Positions 23,670-34,077 of a stretch of DNA of 64,000 nucleotides are shown here, piece after piece; the stretch's first letter is position 1, and each line of letters starts with the position of its first letter. The translations under genes and the position numbers were made by a program. The stretch lies in NCBI GenBank assembly GCA_951640165.1, contig OX621237.1, positions 15,562,001-15,626,000 on the forward strand, written 5' to 3'. Source of the stretch: Pseudoips prasinana. Taxonomy: Eukaryota > Arthropoda > Insecta > Lepidoptera > Nolidae. Below the pieces are notes generated by a model. That model was not told the DNA's origin and did no database searches. It saw only the letters and a program-made list of their open reading frames with translations.

Positions 23670-24255
23670 CCGATCCACACTCGCACGAAAACCACGGCGT
23701 GAATAGCAGCGCGAAGCGCGGCGCGAATCGCGGTTAATATTGCCAACAATCTACACTCGCAAGTTCACGCCGGGCTTCACAGTATAGTTCGCGCTCTTGA
23801 CGAGTATGCACGTCAAATTTTGAAGTTTATTTGTAAAAAGTAGGTATGGACAATGAAACCACTGCAAGTGCTTTACTATTTTGCGCTCTGGCAATTTATA
23901 GTTACGCCTTAAAGAAAAAACCAACAATTCAAAAGAAGCATACCACCATTATTACCATATTAGCATACCATTATTACCACCATTCACCGAAACGCGACTA
24001 AGCAACCCGCGAATGTGGAGTCTTGTCGTGTTCACGCGCGCTTCGCGCCTGCGAGCCCTTTGTCGCGGGACAAAAAACCGACAATTTTTGGGGAACGAGC
24101 CGCGAAGCCGCGAAGAATATGCGAATAGGATCCACACTCATGCATCGCGGATGCTTCGCGCCTTCGCGCGCGGACCGCGCGTGAGTGCCGACGCGGCATT
24201 ACCTGCGACGAACATCCGTAGTTTAAACCACCTACGACTCGTTCGGCGATGAACC
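23670..24255. mobile_element. CpG-rich block, possible worn PIF/Harbinger-type element
   Basis: The words atccacactcgc, atctacactcgc and atccacactcatgc recur at about 23673, 23748 and 24128, with many cgcgaa and gcgaag words. In between, an ATG at 23848 opens a short frame (MDNETTASALLFCALA...) ending in a Lys-rich patch, which faintly resembles the start of HARBI1-like nucleases. The G+C content is well above the surroundings. Overlapping frames on both strands (23952-24271) reflect this composition. The identity is tentative. Confidence 0.3.
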
Positions 24256-25470
24256 TCTCGCTCCTCTTCACGATTAGTTACAACAAAACGTCTACGTCAA
24301 TTATGCAACTAAAATCATTTATTATTCTGTAATATTATGTGAGTAATAGTACAAATTACTGTACTTATAGTTACAGTAATAATTTAATTTGCGTTTTAGG
24401 TTTAAAATATTTATAAATCATTAATATTGAAAATTTGATGTTACGAGTGCATGGTGTGAACAAAACGCGTAACATGAAAGCGCATGGCGCATGCGTCTGT
24501 CTTCTGACGTCTCTCTAGGAGTATTTCATGGTTTCTAAATAAGTTTTTAAATTGAGTATTTAATCTAAGGTTTGTGGTTATGAAATCTTAGAAGATAGAA
24601 AAATAATCAACCCTTTCTAACGGAAAACAAAGCCATGAATTTTCTATCAGTTTCAGAGCTAGACATCACGGAAATCTCCTGAAACACTATGTTAACTACC
24701 AAAATAAAATACAAACGACTGGTATACCGACCGAATTCGACTAGTAATCAAAGCAGTAACGCCTCGTTATTTTGACAGTTCCGTGACAGTAGAAAATATT
24801 TATAGGAACACTTTCGAACGCATCTCCATACAATAAGCTTACTAACGTCCTCCCATCCGTTAGTAACCAGACGTTGGTTATTTGGATAACGACTAGTATT
24901 TTTTAGGAACGGTTTTGCGTTACGGCTGGTAGAAATTCTAACTATTCGTAGTAGAAACGATTCGTTTTTGGAATATAGGAACCGGGCGTAAGAAAATAAA
25001 GCCTCGTATCACGGGAACTTTATTAAAATGCAATGAATGCTACACAAATAGTTCATCAGTTACTTGCTATGTATGCTTCTTGGAAATCACACACGTCGGA
25101 TTTTACTTGTCACATTATTATGTTATTATTTGTGTTTAAACTGGTGTTTGTGGGGGAATTAGTGCAATAGTGACTGTTAGGAGTGTTTGCCATCGAACAG
25201 GACAGAGGGTGAGCCAATTTACACCGCTAAACATTAAACATTAAATATTTGATATTATCAACTTACAATTAAAAAAATATACACCGCCATTAACGACTAT
25301 CCAGCGCTACGAGTTGAAACGCGTAAGTGACGCGTTATGCACGGCGCTTACACCGTTTTTGCCGTGAGCTTACATCGAACGACTGCGTATGGATTGTTGG
25401 TGAATAATATTTTAGCTACGAGTAGTAAACTCATCAGTGACTAGCGGTTTTTAATAGATATTTATTCTAA
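24256..25470. other. Intergenic DNA and probable 5' part of the non-LTR element
   Basis: No gene is visible. The last 200-300 bases (from about 25140) probably belong to the 5' untranslated region of the retrotransposon that follows, but the 5' end cannot be fixed because a target-site duplication was not found. Confidence 0.4.
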
Positions 25471-25481
25471 ACTTCACCGAC

Positions 25482-25922
25482 ATGACATCTACTACACTAT
25501 CATGGGGATGTTGTGATAACAAAGAATTAGAAGAAAGTACGTTTATCAGTTGCATTCGATGTAATAAGACCTATCATTTTCTATGTTTGTCTATTCCGGA
25601 AATCCCCAATGATTCAGATGTTTTTTGCCAATGGAAGTGCCCGGGATGTATGGTCTTAGCCTCAAAAACTGCAATGAAGGACTGTACACCTACACGCAAT
25701 ATCTCCACCACGCGAGGTAACAAAAATAAGCGACTGGCGCTAAACTCACCGCCTGAATCTATTCCTGTTACTGCAGAGGACGTGCGTTCAATCGTTCAGG
25801 ATGTTATTAAGGCGGAGTTCACCACTTTACTTCAGCAGTTAAATAACATGATAGTTAGCACAATCAATAAGGAGCTAGAACCAATAAAAACTGATGTAGA
25901 CACGCACGTTCGAACAACTTAG
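25482..25922 (+). pseudogene. Non-LTR ORF1, N-terminal part with PHD-type zinc finger
   Basis: A 146-aa frame starting MTSTTLSWGCCDNK. Residues about 9-56 form a Cys4-His-Cys3-like PHD finger (W-G-C-C, C-I-R-C-N-K, H-F-L-C, W-K-C-P-G-C). A basic, Ser/Thr-rich linker and the start of a coiled coil (VRSIVQDVIKAEFTTLLQQL) follow. In this retrotransposon group ORF1 acts as an RNA-binding chaperone, and the PHD finger is a common addition in insect CR1 and Jockey relatives. The frame ends at a TAG just where the next frame picks up, so the protein is split. Confidence 0.7.
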
Positions 25923-26386
25923 AAATACAATGTCTCCCTGAAAATTCTAAAGAAAACTTATACACTATTGTCAAGCAGTTGGGTACTGTAGTCGGGTCCG
26001 AACTTACGGATAGCGATATACTACATTCTACCCGTATAGCCAAACTCAATGCCAGCAATGCCCGCCCTCGGTCTGTTGTGGTCCAGCTTGCTTCGCCACG
26101 AATCCGTGACCAACTTCTAGCCTCTGTCATCGACTACAATATGAAACATGCTGATAATAAACTGAATAGTGCTGATTTTGGACTCGCTGGCAATAAAACA
26201 CCCGTTTATGTTGTCGAACATTTATCTCCATCCAATAAGGCGCTACATGCTGCTGCGAGACTCCGGGCGAAAGAAAAGGGGTATAGATATGTATGGGTGC
26301 GAAGCGGTAGGATATTCGTCAAAAAGAACGATGACTCGAATCAGATACTTATAAAAAATCAAAATAGTTTAAATAATATTATATAA
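25911..26386 (+). pseudogene. Non-LTR ORF1, C-terminal part in a shifted frame
   Basis: From about 25911 a second frame reads NNLEIQCLPENSKENLYTIV and runs to a stop at 26384. This is the usual middle of such ORF1 proteins (NLEIQ.VPE), and it continues with a domain ending FVKKNDDS. The long coiled coil that normally lies between the PHD finger and NNLEIQ is mostly missing. The simplest reading is an internal deletion that also shifted the frame. A conventional ATG is absent in this part. Confidence 0.65.
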
Positions 26387-26415
26387 CTTATTATTTTTCT
26401 TTATATCTGTAAATC

Positions 26416-29338
26416 TTGGCATGCTATAATTATTTTTCTTTATATCCTTTTAAATTCAATAGTTTACAAATCTACTATCAAAACATTCGCGGTCTAAGAA
26501 CAAAAACCAATACTGTTTATCGTAATATTTGTTGCAACAATTATGATATAATTATTCTAACGGAGACTTGGCTTAATAGCACTGTTTTCAGTGGAGAATT
26601 AATTGACGAAAGATATGTGGTTTACAGGAGAGACAGAAATACGTCTACCTTTCAATGTGCTAAGGATGGAGGTGGGGTTTTAATTGCAGATCCGAAAAAC
26701 CCTTAAATCAAAACGCGTTAAAGCTTGGGAAAGTAGCTGCGAGGACTTATGGGTCGTCATAGAGATATCTGGAGTGCACATATTGCGCCAAGTTGTTTTC
26801 TGCGCAGTGTACCTTCCTCCACCGGTATGCCGTCGCTCCTTAGAACATTATATCGATCATTGTAATGCAGCCTTTGAGCAAATTACAGATAGCCAGGTTT
26901 GTATTATAGGAGATTTAAATATAAACAATATTGATTGGAAAACATTAAATGATAAAAATACAAATTATAAACCAACCAGCACAAGTGAAATCTTGCTGGA
27001 CTTTACATATGTTAACAATCTCAGTCAATTTAACTTAGTAAATAACTTTGCTGGTCGGATATTGGATTTAGTATTGTCTACTTTGTCATTATGTAGTGTA
27101 AGTGAGTGCCTTAACCCTATAAGCAATATCGATAAACATCACCCTGCTCTAGATATTAACATTACTCTCCAAAAAGAGGCCAAGCTCCTATATAATACTG
27201 TTAATTTAAGACCAAATTTCTATAAAGGAGATTATGTCACCATTTGTAAATTCTTACAAGAACAAAATTGGGATCAATTATTCGATGGACATAGTGGTGT
27301 GGATGAAATGCTTGCAGTCTTCTATCAAATTCTTAATGACACCATAATAAAGTTCATTCCATCCCGAATACCAAAAGATAATAAATATCCTCCGTGGTTC
27401 AACCGTAGACTAATTAAATCGTTAAATGAAAAAAATAAGCTGAGGAAACGATATCAAAAATACAAAAACCCTTTAGATGCAATAGAATTAAAATATGTTA
27501 GCAAATATTGTGATAGTCTGGCTATGAAGTGTTATAATAGTTATACAAAACTTTTAGAATTTGAAATTACAAAGAATCCGAAACTATTTTGGACTTTTGT
27601 GAAAGCCAAAAGAGGAGGGTCTAGCTCATATCCTAAGTCGATGACAAATGGATCTAATACTTCAACTGACGATGGTACACAGATATGTGAGATGTTCGCC
27701 AATCAGTTTGTTTCCGTCTATAACTTAGATCAACATGTTGGTAATAGCTTTAACTCCGATTACTTGCAATCGCTAGAACAAAATAGCTTATGTTTAAATA
27801 GCCCGTATATAGACCACAAAACTTTATTAAAAATTTTGAAGAATTTAGATGGTAGGAAAGGAGCTGGACCAGATGGTATACCACCTTATTTTATTTCGGC
27901 TTGTTCTTCAGAGTTGGCTTATCCATTAATGCTTATTTACAATAAGTCGTTATCCACCGGCGTATTCCCCATTAAATGGAAATTGGCAAAAGTGGTCCCG
28001 ATTTATAAATCAGATAACATTGAAAATGTTTCAAACTATAGGCCTATCTCGATTCTGTCATCATTTGCCAAAATCTTCGAAGTTCTAATTTGTCCATACA
28101 TTCAAAACCACCTAAAGCTTTACCTAAGTGACGATCAACACGGATTTGTGGGACTTAGATCCACGTGTACAAATCTAGTAGTATTTACTGAATTATTAAC
28201 AAAGTCCATAGACTCCGGGCAGCAGTCTGACGTCATATATACAGATTTCAGCAAAGCGTTTGACAAAGTGCCTCACAAAATCTTAATCACCAAATTACGC
28301 GCCTATGGTATTGTTGGTTCTTTGCTCGATTGGTTGACGTCGTACTTGTCGGATAGGGAATTTTATGTAGTGGTAAATGGTTATCAGTCAACTATGCGAC
28401 ATGCATCCTCCGGAGTTCCTCAAGGATCACATTTAGGCCCAATTCTATTTAATTATTATATAAATGATATTTCAAGCTGTTTTCAGTTCTCGGACGTCTT
28501 TATGTACGCAGATGATTTAAAGTTCGTAAGAAGTATCAAATCATACGAAGACACCATCCACCTACAAGAAGACCTTAATAGGCTCATAAAGTGGTGCAAA
28601 GATAATAAAATGCAATTAAATTGTAATAAATGCTTTCATATAAAGTTTACGCGTAAACAAAATTATATCCACTCGGAATACCATATTGAAAATAGTAAAA
28701 TTAGTGAAGTAGATACTATACGGGATCTTGGAGTAATTTTCGATAAAAAACTAACATTTAACTCTCATTTAGACAGCATAATTAAGAAAGCATCAAAAAT
28801 GTTGGGATTTGTTTTGAGAAATTGTAAAATTTTTCGTAATAACAAAACCAAAATTCTTGTTTACAATAGTCTTATTCGGAGCATATTAGAATATTGTAGC
28901 GTAGTCTGGCGTCCACACTATGCAATCCACTCATTGCGCCTTGAAAGTATCCAAAAGCGATTTCTTTGGCATCTTGCGTTCTCTAATGGGGTCTCCAAAA
29001 AGGAACGCTCTTACAAAAGTAGATTGACGTACTTTGGCTTGTTTTCTCTAGACAACCGAAGAAATATAAATGATGCAACATTTGCATATAAAATAGTTAA
29101 CCAACAAATAGATTGTCCGGGGTTACTGGCACTCTTCAAGTTTCGCGTTCCAGCTAGGCTTCCGCGCAGTGCAATCACACCACTTTGTCCACCGTTAAGA
29201 AGAACTGTTTTAGGTGCTAATTCTCCTTACGCAAGGATGTGTAAGTTGGTAAATGGCTTTAGCGATTTAATCGATTTACACTTCGATTCTGTTAACAAAA
29301 AAAAATCCCTACTTACACATTCACCAAATTTAGAATAG
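26416..29338 (+). pseudogene. Non-LTR ORF2: endonuclease and reverse transcriptase, one frameshift
   Basis: The AP-endonuclease domain begins at about 26460 with YYQNIRGLRTK and has LTETWL (catalytic Glu) and, after the shift, GDLNI and DKHHPALDI. The frame breaks near 26690: the first frame runs GGGVLIADPKNP-stop, while the next frame carries IRKTLKSKRVKAWESSCEDL. The reverse transcriptase is intact in the second frame (to 29338): NYRPISILSSFAKIFE, the catalytic FSKAFDKV at about 28250, SGVPQGSHLGPILF at about 28410, FMYADDLKF at about 28500 (YADD box) and LGVIFDKKLTFNSH. A C-terminal region with WHLAFSNG follows. No ATG opens the first frame. It makes cDNA by target-primed reverse transcription in live relatives; this copy is dead by the frameshift. 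Confidence 0.85.
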
Positions 29339-29547
29339 TAACAAAAAAATAAAATAATAATATAACAATCTAAGTGTCATATGTTTCTTGTATAAATTGA
29401 AAAATCTCTGTATATAATCGTTTGCGGTGTTTACCTTTAAGTAATTGTTACATTGTTATAAGTTTTTTGATAATGTGTTAGATATAAGAATTAATGTAAA
29501 CAATTGTTGGTGAACCTTAATAAATAAAAATAATAAAAAAAAAATAG

Positions 29548-29632
29548 TTGTCCTACACGGAGCCCAAACCCAAAACCCAAGAGCACCGAGAAAGTGGCAA
29601 GGCGACTACCATAATCACTGCGCCTCACGTGA
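29548..29632 (-). repeat. SINE head fragment (family D), minus strand
   Basis: The reverse complement contains cacgtgaggcgcagtgatta and tggtagtcgccttgccactt with a worn B-box region. It abuts the A-tail of the non-LTR element, so the retrotransposon may have inserted in or beside it. Confidence 0.5.
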
Positions 29633-29980
29633 AGCATATATGAATGGACAAATTATCTATATATATTTAGTTCTAGGTACAAGTAGATTATTAGATCGTG
29701 ACTTATAATTTATAAAGTAGAATATCATTTATTAAGGAAAATTATGATTTAGGATTTTTAAATACTAACTGTCACTGTTTATAGTTTAAGATATATTTAA
29801 CAACATCTTGTCTATATTGAGGAAAGAATAGATATTGAGGTAGAAGAAGAGACAATCGCATCGCGGAAGAGATATAGTGCTTTTTCTCTCTTTTCGATCT
29901 CTACCCGTCAACTTTTACCGCAAGCCAGGTTAAGGAAGTTCGTTCCAAAAATCATGTCAGTAGGTACCATATCCATGTAC

Positions 29981-30107
29981 AGACACATCCAGGTTTCCCA
30001 ATCTGTCAAGTTTATTTTATAGAGTTTCAACTTTATCACATAAGCATAAGGGTCGCTTTCAATTGGGGGACTTTGACAGATTGGGGTAGCTTGATGTGCT
30101 GGCGTCT
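29981..30107. mobile_element. Hairpin MITE (family M1), copy 2
   Basis: The right end is intact (gacagattggggtagcttga, then tgtgctggcgtct). The left end is worn (agacacatccaggtttccca). The centre carries actttatcacataagcataa, which matches copy 3 in reverse orientation. The overlapping 84-aa minus-strand frame is MITE sequence. Confidence 0.8.
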
Positions 30108-30169
30108 CTACCGACAAAAACAAATCGCAGTAATTTTTAATGGCAAGAGTTATTAATGTCAAAGCTCTC

Positions 30170-31140
30170 AGGAGGGTCCGAATTAATAATTAAAAACGGT
30201 AAAAATAGATATGATAAATATATAATGTTTTGGAATTTTACTTATAATAATGTGTGGTCACATATTCTGTGTTAATAATTAAAAAATAGTTTTTAAACTG
30301 AAAACAAAAACCATAGAATTAAAAAGCCTTTTAACTTAATATTAAAATAAGGACGGCCACTTATTTCACTTACCTAATTATAAATATTCATTAAAGTCGG
30401 GTCGGGCTATGGACAGCGCCACACTTGCGTAAAATTATCCTAAACAAAGACCGTTACAGCTCAGAAATTAACAATTATAAAGCTGAATTGCTTTATTTAG
30501 GTATCTTAACGAGATTGTTAGGGAACACAAAAGGCATTATGCTCTAATTCAAGCGACAAAAATGCACTTAATTTCGTCTTTTCTCAGCGTAATTTGTAGG
30601 GCAAACAATTAGCGCTGAAGCCCTGAGGATTTCGTTTTAATTTCGAAATTGGGTTTCGGAAAGGCGGTTGAGGCCAGGAAATCACACACTGGCATCCAGC
30701 CTTGCACCACCTCAAATGTGGAAAAAATTGGCAAAACTGCGCCAATCTTCATCTTTAATGAAATTTATGTAAGATCGTTTCTGCTATTCTCTATTTACAT
30801 GTCGCCGAACGACAAATGTATAAAGGATCTGTTTAGTGTATTATTGTATCAGTTTTGTAGCAAAATTTCATGAAATCAAAAATATGATTATTATTATCTT
30901 TTAAATTATCAGTTCCGTACGCAAAGGGTCGAAACGGAACCTTATTGTTGAGGCAAGGCACTGATAAATTCTTCTATGGCGTTCATACACACGCGTTGCA
31001 ACTAGTTTTATCTAGTCCTGAAAAATAAACTTCACACTGACACGGATGTAAACCTATAAAGTTGGCAGTTCAGTAATGTTAAGTACTGAATTAATGGTAG
31101 AATTTGGATGTACGCTTAACTCAGCATCTTAGAATGCTTT
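30170..31140. other. Intergenic DNA, nothing recognised
   Basis: The 74-aa frame at 30649-30873 lacks an ATG and any motif. No repeat copy was recognised. Confidence 0.4.
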
Positions 31141-31142
31141 TG

Positions 31143-31420
31143 TATCGATATTTTAACCAGGGTTCCTATTTCTGAATTGTTTTTGATAAGGTACCTCTCA
31201 CTGACTAAACGCGAAATTAAAAAAAAAACCACTAGACTTCATAAGCCGATATTTGGCATGTAAAGCGAGAACTAAAAGTTTGCAACATTCTCAAAGAAGT
31301 CCACGAATATAACTGCCCGACTCAACTAGAGTCGGGTATTATCGATGACATTACACCTCTTGCAATAAGAATACGAATATTTGCAATTTAAATACAATTG
31401 TGAAGACAGGTTAGTCGGCA
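31143..31420 (-). repeat. Inverted-repeat partner, left copy
   Basis: Read on the minus strand, this matches 32757-33060 over about 280 bases. Shared words include agtccacgaatataactgcc, cgactcaacta, tgacattacacct, aagccgatattt and ctcactgacta. There are small indels. The two copies face each other with about 1.3 kb between them. Confidence 0.8.
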
Positions 31421-31704
31421 TACAAAATTTGATTATGAAAATTACTCGTGAGTTTCAGTCCAAATAATTTATTAGAAAAAATGCGATGTGGCCAGTCTAC
31501 AAAAGACAGTCCACCAAATATTCTTTTGTCGATATTTGGTTTTTATAAATATTAATAATTATATGAAGGTGTACTGTTGTACACCTGAAACTATTAATGG
31601 CTTTAAAAAAAAATAAAGGAGGTACAATGAAAACCTTTATATAATTTTGAAAAAAATGGAGTAGTTAATTTTAACAATTCAATATTTTTTGCAGTAGTTG
31701 TCCT

Positions 31705-31742
31705 CTCGTGGCAGGTAGTACCTACGTACTACCTGCCACGAG
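31705..31742. repeat. Perfect hairpin, 17 bp arms, 4 bp loop
   Basis: ctcgtggcaggtagtac and gtactacctgccacgag are exact reverse complements around ctac. It lies inside the interval between the two large inverted copies. Confidence 0.9.
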
Positions 31743-32089
31743 TAAGTAAAATATTAGTCTATTCTCACAATCCAGGGAGGAAATCAAAGAATAGATCTGT
31801 ATTGGAAATTGGCAACTAGTAATAGCTCGTTATAAGTTAAGTAAGTATGTTTACTGTCCGTATTATAATCTAAAAGCGATAAGGTAATCTTAATAACTTG
31901 TTTAGAAGTTGTATAAGCCATCACTAAAATAAACTTCACAACTCTCTGATTTTCCTCAAGCGAACCATTATCGTGGATCCCAGCCATTCGTTAAATAGAA
32001 AACTTTAAATTCCATCCTCTAGAGAACGAACTCTTAGATAAGTAAGAGATTTAATTAAATTTAACTCCGCCACCAACTCGCGATATCTA

Positions 32090-32380
32090 ATGGCACTTAC
32101 AAATTTCACAGTGCGATATAAACACGGGCTTACTTTGCTTAATGGTGTTCTTGCTTCAACATTCTATGTTCGCAGGGTAAGACAATCAAATGGGACGATT
32201 AAGACTTACAAGCTTTTAGAAGATGTTAGCTATTTCCATTATTACGACAGAAGAGTACAGAGCCGTTATAATTATAGGTACCTACTGGTTGGGCCTAATA
32301 ATGAGATCCTACATTTCTATTTCTTAGAGATAATATTTGATGGCTTAGCCAGGACTTTCGCGAGGAATTACTTTGATTAA
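32090..32380 (+). CDS. Hypothetical 96-aa protein between inverted repeats
   Basis: An ATG-started frame of 96 codons (MALTNFTVRYKHGLTLL...) ending FARNYFD. It is rich in Tyr, Phe and Arg, with a YFHYYDRRVQSRYNYRYLLV stretch. It has no signal peptide, zinc finger or repeat that I recognise. It sits in the 1.3 kb centre between two inverted 280 bp copies. It could be a captured or degenerate transposon gene, or a chance ORF. I do not assign a function. Confidence 0.3.
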   Translation: MALTNFTVRYKHGLTLLNGVLASTFYVRRVRQSNGTIKTYKLLEDVSYFHYYDRRVQSRYNYRYLLVGPNNEILHFYFLEIIFDGLARTFARNYFD

Positions 32381-32756
32381 GAAGAATTATCTTCTCGGGA
32401 AATGTGTTTTTTAATTCTCCTGACGGTCAAAAACTTCTATTTAAATCGCTGGAATGTGCTCCTGTATAAGAGTCTAGATTCCATTTATGAAAAGAGAATA
32501 AATTTATTTTCTCGCAGAGTTATGGATCATGGCAAAGAAACCATGTAGAAGTTAACGTACGCCCATGATACAATAATCACAATTATAACAGCAGAAGCCG
32601 ACACTTAGTAAGATAGCACTCACACACTTGCCAAAGACTAGACTGACAATTATAAAATTAGAACTTCGATCACTAGTTCCCAGCTAACTGTAGCCAGCGA
32701 CATGAAATAAAACAAGGTTGAGAGATGAAAGAACTGTTCGCCTGTAACTTTTGCTA

Positions 32757-33060
32757 AAATTATATTCGTGGACTTCTGAATAAATTGTATTTAAATTGCA
32801 ATATTCGTATTTTATTGCCATAGGTGTAATGTCATTGAGAATGCCCAACTTTAGTTGAGTCGGGCAGTTATATTCGTGGACTTCTATGAGAATATTGCAA
32901 ACTTTTAGTTGACCTCTCTATATATTATATACATGGCAAATATCGGCTTCATTAGTAGATTAGTTTTTTTTTAAATTTCGTGTATACCTAGTCAGTGAGA
33001 GAAGGTTTATACTTTATCAAAATAGATTCAGAAATAGGGACCTTTAATTCAATTTTATTA
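32757..33060 (+). repeat. Inverted-repeat partner, right copy
   Basis: The matching partner of 31143-31420. It contains an extra internal repeat of ttatattcgtggacttct (at about 32761 and 32869), which the left copy shows only once. Confidence 0.8.
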
Positions 33061-33884
33061 TAATCTCTTTCTGTATCCATATATATGAAAAGGTACCAAT
33101 GCATTTTTAGATGTGTCATAATGGTTAAATTGCTCGTCCCGAACGGAATTAGCTAGCATCAACGGCGAGCTTCTAATGAGACGCTTATTTTACCAAAGTA
33201 TCACGCGATTAAATTAGATTGCCAATACTAAAATATCCCGTCCCTTTCTTAAAAACTTTGTTAGAAAGGAATTTAATTATATTAGGGGTTTTTATAGTTG
33301 AGTTAACCCCTGTTCCGACAGTTGCGATCTTTGATATTACAATTGTCACTAACCTGCAATGGGGCCCACAAATTAAAAACTATTAGGCAAATTAAGTTCT
33401 GCAGCATATTCAGTTAAAACTATTAAAAAATCTAGACAAGATTCATTTCCTTTTAATGTGGGTATGATACTTAGGAAACTATTGATTGCGGAATCATTCT
33501 TACGGTAGTCTATCTAGCGATACCGTAGAGCGCTACTGACTTCTGTTTAAAATTTTAATAGTTGAGGCATGGAAAGTTAATTCTCAAGGTAGAGTACTGA
33601 TGCCACAGACTAGGATAAGATTTAATTAAATAAAGATAACCTATTGAAACTGATCTTTAATACTTCCTTAAAGTATTCGGTAATCTAATATCTAAAGAAT
33701 AATACTTACATGATACTGATCACTGCACCAAATACATTTCAACAACTCGATCAAATCCTACTGGCCAGTCAACCATTTGTCATCCAACTTTATTAACAGT
33801 GATATCACCCTCATTGCCTGGTACTGCATCTCGGCTTCTATCGTTATAGTGTTTTTTCTTGTATTTTAGACGGCTAACTGATTT

Positions 33885-34072
33885 GGTCACACCTTAAATG
33901 GTTTATTTCATAGTATGATGTCTTATGGATGGATATCTTGTCTAGGTTATCTCTGCATGCATTGAAACCATATTTATATGAGAAAAGAGCTGTAAGAGCT
34001 ATATGTAAACTTGATCCGCGAGTATATTTAAGAGAAAAGTTTAAAGACGTTACCATTCTGATTGTGTCTGAA
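33885..34072 (+). pseudogene. Fragment of a non-LTR reverse transcriptase C-terminus
   Basis: In one frame LFHSMMSYG (at about 33902) and, after a shift, LYEKRAVRAICKLDPRVYL then REKFKDVTILIV (33974-34068) follow the pattern of the C-terminal region of lepidopteran Jockey-type reverse transcriptases (HS..SYG, then K.A.RAI..L.PR...REKFK). Stops and a frameshift show it is dead. The mariner at 34078 is inserted just after it. Confidence 0.6.
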
Positions 34073-34077
34073 TAATA

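Larger units (their letters stand above)
25482..29548 (+). mobile_element. Non-LTR retrotransposon, CR1/Jockey group, broken
   Basis: It has two ORFs in the order expected for this group: a PHD-finger ORF1 and an endonuclease plus reverse transcriptase ORF2. A 3' UTR of about 200 bases follows, ending in an A-rich tail (29518-29546, aataaaaataataaaaaaaa). The ORF1 type and endonuclease start (YYQNIRGLRTK) suggest the Daphne/Kiri side of the CR1 and Jockey radiation, but the clade is not certain. ORF1 is broken once and ORF2 once, so the copy should not be autonomous. The + strand copy lies in intergenic DNA. Confidence 0.85.

Noticed and set aside
24013..24271. Arg/Ala-rich ORFs on both strands
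   Set aside because: They reflect CpG-rich repetitive sequence; no domain, and overlapping frames on both strands are equally open.
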